Part shown: piece after piece, positions 58,453 through 64,000 of the stretch
How positions within the stretch are numbered: position 1 is the first letter of the stretch
How the letters are laid out: every line of letters starts with the position of its first letter
Assembly (NCBI GenBank): GCA_024734495.1
Contig: JALMQS010000267.1
Location: 372,001-436,000, forward strand
Source of the DNA: Forficula auricularia
Lineage: Eukaryota > Arthropoda > Insecta > Dermaptera > Forficulidae
Direction: 5' to 3'
DNA: 64,000 bases
The notes under the pieces: generated by a model
Database searches by the model: none
What the model was told of the DNA's origin: nothing
The model's input: only the letters and a program-made list of their open reading frames with translations
Program-made: the position numbers and the translations under genes

Positions 58453-59639
58453 AACATTATATAACAACACGGAAGAGGCTTAAAAAAATTTGAATTTGTT
58501 CAATTTGAGTACTAGCTTTGTTTATATTTATTATAACCTCTTTCTTAAATATTATAATAGTAAATATAATTATTTTACATATTTATTAAATAAATCAATT
58601 ATATTTTTTTTTAATTATTACCTAATAATTATTTATTTAATAATTAGAAAACAAATATAATAATTATTAATTATTACAAAATAATAAAAATGACTTTAAA
58701 CTAACTTGAAAAAATAGTGAAACTTTTTCAAGACTCGGTATCCTCTCTGCAATTTCGGCGGATTAATAATAATTTTTTGATTATAAATATCTAAATGTAA
58801 TATTCTCTAGTATTTTCTAATCTAATCCTTGATGAAATTATTATATTTTGACCAAGATAAGAACAGCAGCCTGCGCAGGGCTTATTTGGTGTTGCACACG
58901 GACCGATGTGCCAGGGAACAGTTTAGTTTAACCTAAATAGGATTAGTATTTTTTTGTTGTTGTTGTTGTTAATGTTGTTCTGTCCATTATTGTACTGAGC
59001 CCCCCCACACCTAATTAATCTCACCTTTAGCTATGAGTATTTAATGTCCAATTTTCACATTAATACGATCATAAATTTCCGACAGATTTTCGTTAAAATA
59101 TTCGCAACACACGGTATAAAGAGGGCGCTAGTGTAGCATATAATATCACTCGCGGCCATAAATAACAGAGCATAATTGGGTGGGTGGGTGGCTGGATATA
59201 CGTATATAGGGTCATTTCGTGTATTTTGCATATTTTACTTGCCCTTTTCAGCCCCCTATCAATCCCCGCTCGCTCTTTTTGTTGTTTTTGACTATTAAAG
59301 CCCTTGTCGCTGCGAATAATCCAATCATTTGGCCGTATTATTATTATCCGAGGGAAAAATCATCCATCACAGCAACGACCCTCTCAAATAGCGCCCTTTG
59401 AGATGCCACAGGTCCAACCTATTCATAAATTGCTCATTATCGTATCCAATTTGTATCAAATGAATAGCAAAAGAGATTATGGGTGTGTAAACAGGCGTTT
59501 TAATGAGAAAAAGGTCAATATACTGAAAGGGGGGCTATACATAAAAAAATACATTTGGACGAACCTCCAGCCTCCCCTGGATCAGATTCACCCCCTCCGG
59601 TAAATAGACCAGTCAATTAAGCAAAAAAATGGGTCAATC
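58453..59639. other. No supported gene
   Basis: AT-rich sequence with a (TTG)n near 58955. Overlapping frames at 59219 and 59304 have no domain or splice context. Confidence 0.45.
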
Positions 59640-60850
59640 TCGGGATGAGAGATAATAATCTGGAAACTCGTATAGATCTTTATTTTGGCGTTCTAAAGGT
59701 TGTCTCAAAAGTCTCATTAAATCTCGTGTCTACGTCGAAAGTTATTCAAGGTCAAAGATCACAAAAATCGGTTTTTCGCAATTATCTCTGTTTCTATAGT
59801 TCTAATGATTTTAACATTCATTATAAAAATTGTAGAGCATAAAATTTTCAACAAATTTTGTAATATACATTTTTCCACACGCTCAACCGTTTTTGAGATA
59901 GAGAGCGGAGAGAACGCAACGTATTTTATATAATTTAACATCGTTGATCTAATAAAAGTTATGTTTTTATTTGACAAAAAAAGGGGCCAACTTTGAAATG
60001 AGAGATAATAAGCTCGAAACTCGTATCCATCTTTCACTTAGCGTCCTAAAAGTTGTCTCAAAAGTCTCATAAAATCTCGTGTTTGCGTCTAAGTTATTCA
60101 AGGTCAAAGATCACAAAAATCGGTTTTTCACGATTATCTCGGTTTCTATAGCTTTAATAATGTTAATACTTGTTATAAAAATTGTAGAACATAAAATTTG
60201 CGATAAATTTTGTTTCAAGCATTTTTTTATGCGCTTAACCGTTTTTGAGATAGAGGGCGGAGAGCGCGCAACGTATTTTATATATTAAATTAAACATCGT
60301 TGATCTAATAAAAGTTATATTTTTGTTGTTTTGTATGTTTTTTGAATTATATCATATCTGATACATCACGTTGATGGGTCATTTTTTATATAATATACAA
60401 AATACTAATTCGAAGTATATGTAAATGGTATGCTCTGAGTGGTGCGCGGTCTCCGTCATCTATCTCAAAAATGGCTGGCCTCATGAAAAAATGTTCCAAA
60501 AAAAAAATTAGTGGCAAATTTTATATTCTACAATTTTTATAATAGTTGTTACATTATTGGAGCTATACAAACCGAGATAATTGCAAAAAACGGATTAAGG
60601 GTCACCAAAATCGGGTTTTTTGCGATTATCTAGGTTTCTATAGCTCCAATAATGTTAACATTTATTATTAAAACTGTAGAGTATAAAATTTGCAACAAAT
60701 TTTGTTAAAAACATTTTTTCATATGATTAACCGATTTTGAGATAGAGGCCGGAGAGCCCACAACGTATTTTATATAATATATTGTTGATCTAATAAAAGT
60801 TATATTTTTGTTGTTTTGTATGTTTTTTTAATTGTATCATGTCTGATACA
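59640..60850 (+). repeat. Tandem ~350-bp repeat, two full and partial units
   Basis: The blocks atgagagataataatctggaaac, ttattcaaggtcaaagatca and gtttttgagatagagagcgg recur at about 59645-59990 and 60000-60340. A third partial unit lies at 60600-60850, preceded by a short inverted piece (60510-60590). The open frames inside are shadows. Confidence 0.8.
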
Positions 60851-61130
60851 TCATATAGATAAACTCAAACAAATTTTGTATACATATTCCGCGGGCCCCA
60901 AAAGTGACTAGAAATGCAAAAATGGGGGGGGTCAAAAATAAAAATTCTACCCACTTTGACCAAACTCAATCAGATTTTATATACATATTCTGTGGAGCCC
61001 CAAAAGGCTAGAAATGCAAAAACTAACCAAATTTTGTATACACAGTTTGGTCGAAAGGGCTAGAATTTTCATATTCTTGGCTCACTGTAATCACTAATCA
61101 ACAATCTTTGAAACGACTTTTCTTTAACAA
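60851..61130. repeat. Pieces of the aaattttgtatacatattc family
   Basis: Three blocks of aactcaaacaaattttgtat type, each followed by a pyrimidine or G tract, resemble the interior of the TIR element at 5.9-6.7 kb and the 38.2-38.4 kb blocks. Confidence 0.5.
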
Positions 61131-61134
61131 TTAA

Positions 61135-62402
61135 AATTTGTCGTTCTATATCTCTATGTTCACTGACCTCCAAATTAAACTACTTAACCGATTGACTTGA
61201 AATTTGCAACATAGACTCCTGATGGGTCAAGTAACCGGTAGGATTCATAAAAAGGGAACTTTTAGTCCTAGGAGGAACTTTTTTTCGTATTCTTCTTTAG
61301 AACTTCATTATCTCTGAGAATGGATGCAAGTGATTTATGATTACCCGAAACAGTCTTAAAAATATAATTAGACGAAATTTGAAAGAGATTTTCAGTAAGT
61401 ATATCCATTTTATTTCAATATTCTTTCTTAAATATTATTATATTATTTATGAAAATTAATCAATTTTATTTTTTAATTATTAACTAATAATTATGTAGGT
61501 ATAATAATACTCAAATATAACAATGATATTAATTGTTAATAATTTAAAATTTCTCAAAATTAAAATAATAATAATAATAAAGGGTCATATATTATATCAT
61601 TGGATTAATAAAAAAATATATCTTATTTAGTGGCCCTAAAATTTAAAAAATATTGAAATATGGACCTGAAAATTATAATAATAACTGACTCACTCACTAT
61701 AGGAGGTAATCGAAACGTTTCGGATTTTTCTAATAATTTTATCAGCATAAAGTTTCAGTCTACCAGGTATTTTGTATTTTAAAAAAAATTTCATCTTCCC
61801 CCACAATTAAAAAAAAATACTTGTCTACTTATACTTCTGTTGTGAAATGATTTCAGTGAACCCCAAGAGATGGATCCACTTATACTTCTGTGTGCTTTCA
61901 GTGATTCCTAAGAGATGGCGTGCCGTTAACCCAAAGAAACATATTGCCTAGTGTAAATGACTGTTGCTGTCTACTCCTTATTCAGTCCAGGCAATATCAG
62001 TCAGAGCATTCAGGCAAAATGCCATCTCTCATTACTTTCTATACTTTCTTAGTTTTTTCATTCATGGGTTATCTTCAGAATTAAACCGTATATTGCATTA
62101 CTATATTGGTATACTTTACTCAATTTACCAATTCATGTTTAGGCGTTTTTTTGCATCAGACATTTTATGATGTCATAGTGGCCCAAGCTGATGTATGGAC
62201 CAACAAACTCAGATCAGTTTGATATTATCTATGTCATCAGTGCATTCATCCCAAGAACGGAATTTATTTGTGCTGCTTTGACTTTTTCTTTTTCTATTTT
62301 GTAATATTAATTGATATTAATTTTTTACTACTTCTGTATTGTTTTTGAAGAGGAAATTGTAATGCAATGAGAGGGAATACTACCCCCTCTGTGATTTAAG
62401 TA
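61135..62402. other. Partial family X repeat then unassigned sequence
   Basis: 61135-61440 matches family X (block gacctccaaattaaactact). From 61830 to 61930 a short block, ccacttatacttctgt with aagagatgg, is present twice. The 68-codon frame at 61964 starts at a GTG-like site in unique sequence and is not called. Confidence 0.5.
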
Positions 62403-63050
62403 CTTTTTTTTTGCTAAATAAACACTTATTTAGCGTCTAATAATAATAAAAATAAGTATGGTAATAATTTATCAAATTTACGATGAATAAAAATTTTTAT
62501 TAAAAAATAAAAATTATTAATAACAGGAATAGTAGGTAATTGGTAATAAATTGAACGTCAGGTAAGGTTACACAAAAATGAATTTTGCTATTAGACAAAA
62601 CATCATTAACATATACTTGGCTCAAAATAATCACAACAATCTTGCAAAAGTCTTTTCTTTAACAAATAAAATTTCTCGTTCTCTATCTCTATGTTCACTG
62701 ACCTCCAAATTAAACTACTTAACCGATTGACTTGAAATTTGCAACATAGACTCCTGATGGGTCAAGTAGCCGATAGGATTCATAAAAATCAAATTTTTTA
62801 TCCCCGGAGGAACTTTTTTTGTATTCTTCTTTAGAACTTCATTATCTCTGGAGAATGGGTGCAAGTGATTTATGATTATCCGAAACGAGTCTTAAAAATA
62901 TAATAAGACGAAATTTGAAAGAGATTTTCAGTAGGTATATCCATTTTATTTCAATATTCTTTCTTAATAAAATTTATAATTCCAGCAGAAGACACACTCT
63001 TTTATTGTCTCCTTCAATATATAAAAATTCTGCTACTCTCGGCACAAAAA
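62403..63050 (+). repeat. Repeat family X, copy 2
   Basis: It is colinear with 45806-46455, including the terminal P2 block attccagcagaagacacact and ctgctactctcggcac. The high similarity points to a recent duplication or transposition. Confidence 0.7.
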
Positions 63051-63388
63051 CTTGATATTTAATACTATTAATTGTTAATAATTTAAAATTTCTTAAAATT
63101 AAAATAATAATAATAATAAAGTGTCATATATTATATCATTGGATTCAAAAAAAAATCTTATTTAGTAGCCCTTAAATTTAAAATTTCGCATTAAATTTAA
63201 AAAATCTATATAATAAAAATGAATTTCTGTTTCTTTGTAAGCGCAGATCTCTCAAATGCCTGGACCGATTTGGCTAATTTTTTTTTAATATTTCATTATT
63301 CGTGTCCATGATTAATAATTAAAGGAATCGTAGGGAGTTGGACAAGATTTTAAATTAAATTAAATATAAGTTTTGATTAAATATGCCA

Positions 63389-63420
63389 TACGTTTCGTTG
63401 TTGTTTTGCAACTTCTTCAG
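63389..63420 (-). ncRNA. Hammerhead-ribozyme-like motif, P3 family
   Basis: On the minus strand: CUGAAGA, extra A, GUUGC/GCAAC-type stem II (loop AAAACAA with shifts), GAA, ACGU, A. Stem I UGGC pairs with a damaged partner (GAGCCCUGAAGA), so it is weaker than the 55.1 kb copy. Confidence 0.45.
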
Positions 63421-63543
63421 GGCTCATTTATTAAACTTATTTGTCAGATTTTTAACTAAGAAAACTAATAGAAAAAAGAATACTGTTTGAAATGTTTTTT
63501 CTCTAGTTAAAAATCCTGACAAATAAGTTTAATAAATGAGCCA

Positions 63544-63575
63544 CTGAGGAAGTTACAAAACAGCAACGAAACGTA
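63544..63575 (+). ncRNA. Hammerhead-like motif, P3 family, altered core
   Basis: The core reads CUGAGGA in place of CUGAAGA. GAAACGUA is intact and stem I GCCA/UGGC is intact. Position 7 tolerates change in hammerheads, so activity is not excluded. Confidence 0.45.
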
Positions 63576-63680
63576 TGGCATATTTAATCAAAACTTGTAT
63601 TTAATTTTTTTTAATGTTCGTAATAGTCCAATTCAGGTTAATACGTAAAAAAAAATTGTAAAAATTCGGGAAAAACTAAA

Positions 63681-64000
63681 AAAAAAACAGGTTAGCCAAC
63701 ATAGCTTGCCAGACAATAAAAGAACTAAACGAGCAAAAAAAAACAAGTGTTGGCGGCCCTGTTTGTAAGATTTTTGAGTGTCATTCATTCTCAATAGTTC
63801 TAACCACATTATCGTTGAAGAAGAATTTAATACTGCATTTTTACTTAAGTATTTATTTAGTAACATTTTTATTGTATAGATTATTTTATTTTATTTGATT
63901 TTCTCAAATTGTAAATATTTATTTTTTCCAAATAATAAATACAATATTATAATTATTTTGTCAAAGTTTTTTATAAAAAAAAAAATATTAAAAATGATAA
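63681..64000. other. AT-rich window end, no gene
   Basis: The 77-codon minus-strand frame at 63633-63866 is low-complexity and partly in the repeat. Nothing else is supported. Confidence 0.45.

Larger units (their letters stand above)
63290..63602. mobile_element. P3 foldback, second copy
   Basis: The outer arms match 55042-55300. A second inverted pair (caaataagtttaataaatgag and complement) extends the stem to a central loop near 63480. A duplication AATTTTTTTTAAT flanks it (63276-63289 and 63603-63615). Confidence 0.8.
63210..63680 (+). repeat. Dispersed repeat interrupted by a P3 foldback
   Basis: The sequence aatgaatttctgtttctt through ttggctaattttttttt, then gttcgtaatagtccaattca, is the same as at 45123-45235. 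At 45.2 kb it is uninterrupted; here 313 bp are inserted. Confidence 0.75.

Overview
The window looks like non-coding, repeat-dense nuclear DNA from an animal, most likely an arthropod and probably an insect. The evidence is very high A+T content, spliceosomal-type GT/AG sites, mariner and DD41D transposases, a Penelope-like element (PLE), tRNA-derived SINEs and many palindromic (foldback) insertions. There are no bacterial operons, no CRISPR array and no intact full-length host gene. I cannot name the species.

Layout. 0-14.6 kb: AT-rich sequence with MITEs, a PLE-derived foldback (2335-2885), short TIR elements with poly-C/poly-G tracts, Helitron-like repeats and a MITE carrying two nested insertions (11.6-12.8 kb). 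14.9-28.64 kb: a 13.7-kb tandem array of about 20 copies of one minus-strand exon-like unit with its flanking introns. The two leftmost copies are intact 93-bp open exons. All the others carry a shared insertion of about 268 bp, or about 1.09 kb in three copies. 28.6-30.0 kb: a second array of three units of about 410 bp. 30.6-33.1 kb: a duplicated segment. 35.7-38.0 kb: a long-TIR element containing an RTE-like LINE fragment and a second TIR element. 39-44 kb: Helitron-like copies, a 394-bp palindromic insertion with a 14-bp target duplication, an inverted repeat pair and MITEs. 43.9-44.9 kb: a dead mariner. 45-53 kb: PLE family P2 pieces, a diverse repeat and two minisatellites of about 60-bp units. 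53.5-58.5 kb: two Helitron-like copies, the second holding a PLE that itself holds a DD41D transposon. 59.6-63.7 kb: tandem repeats, repeat family X and a third PLE-like foldback family.

Main point of interest. At least three foldback families carry hammerhead-ribozyme-like motifs (CUGAWGA, one extra nucleotide, stem II, GAA, palindromic stem III, then UC or UA). In the PLE at 55.7-58.0 kb a 129-bp GT-AG intron interrupts the 5' strand of ribozyme stem I. Removing it creates an 11-position stem with one mismatch. Copies at 2.4-2.7 kb, and a decayed one at 30.4 kb, have exactly the spliced arrangement. This suggests a retroelement ribozyme that can fold properly only after splicing. The second point of interest is the exon array, which looks like a coding exon turned into a satellite.
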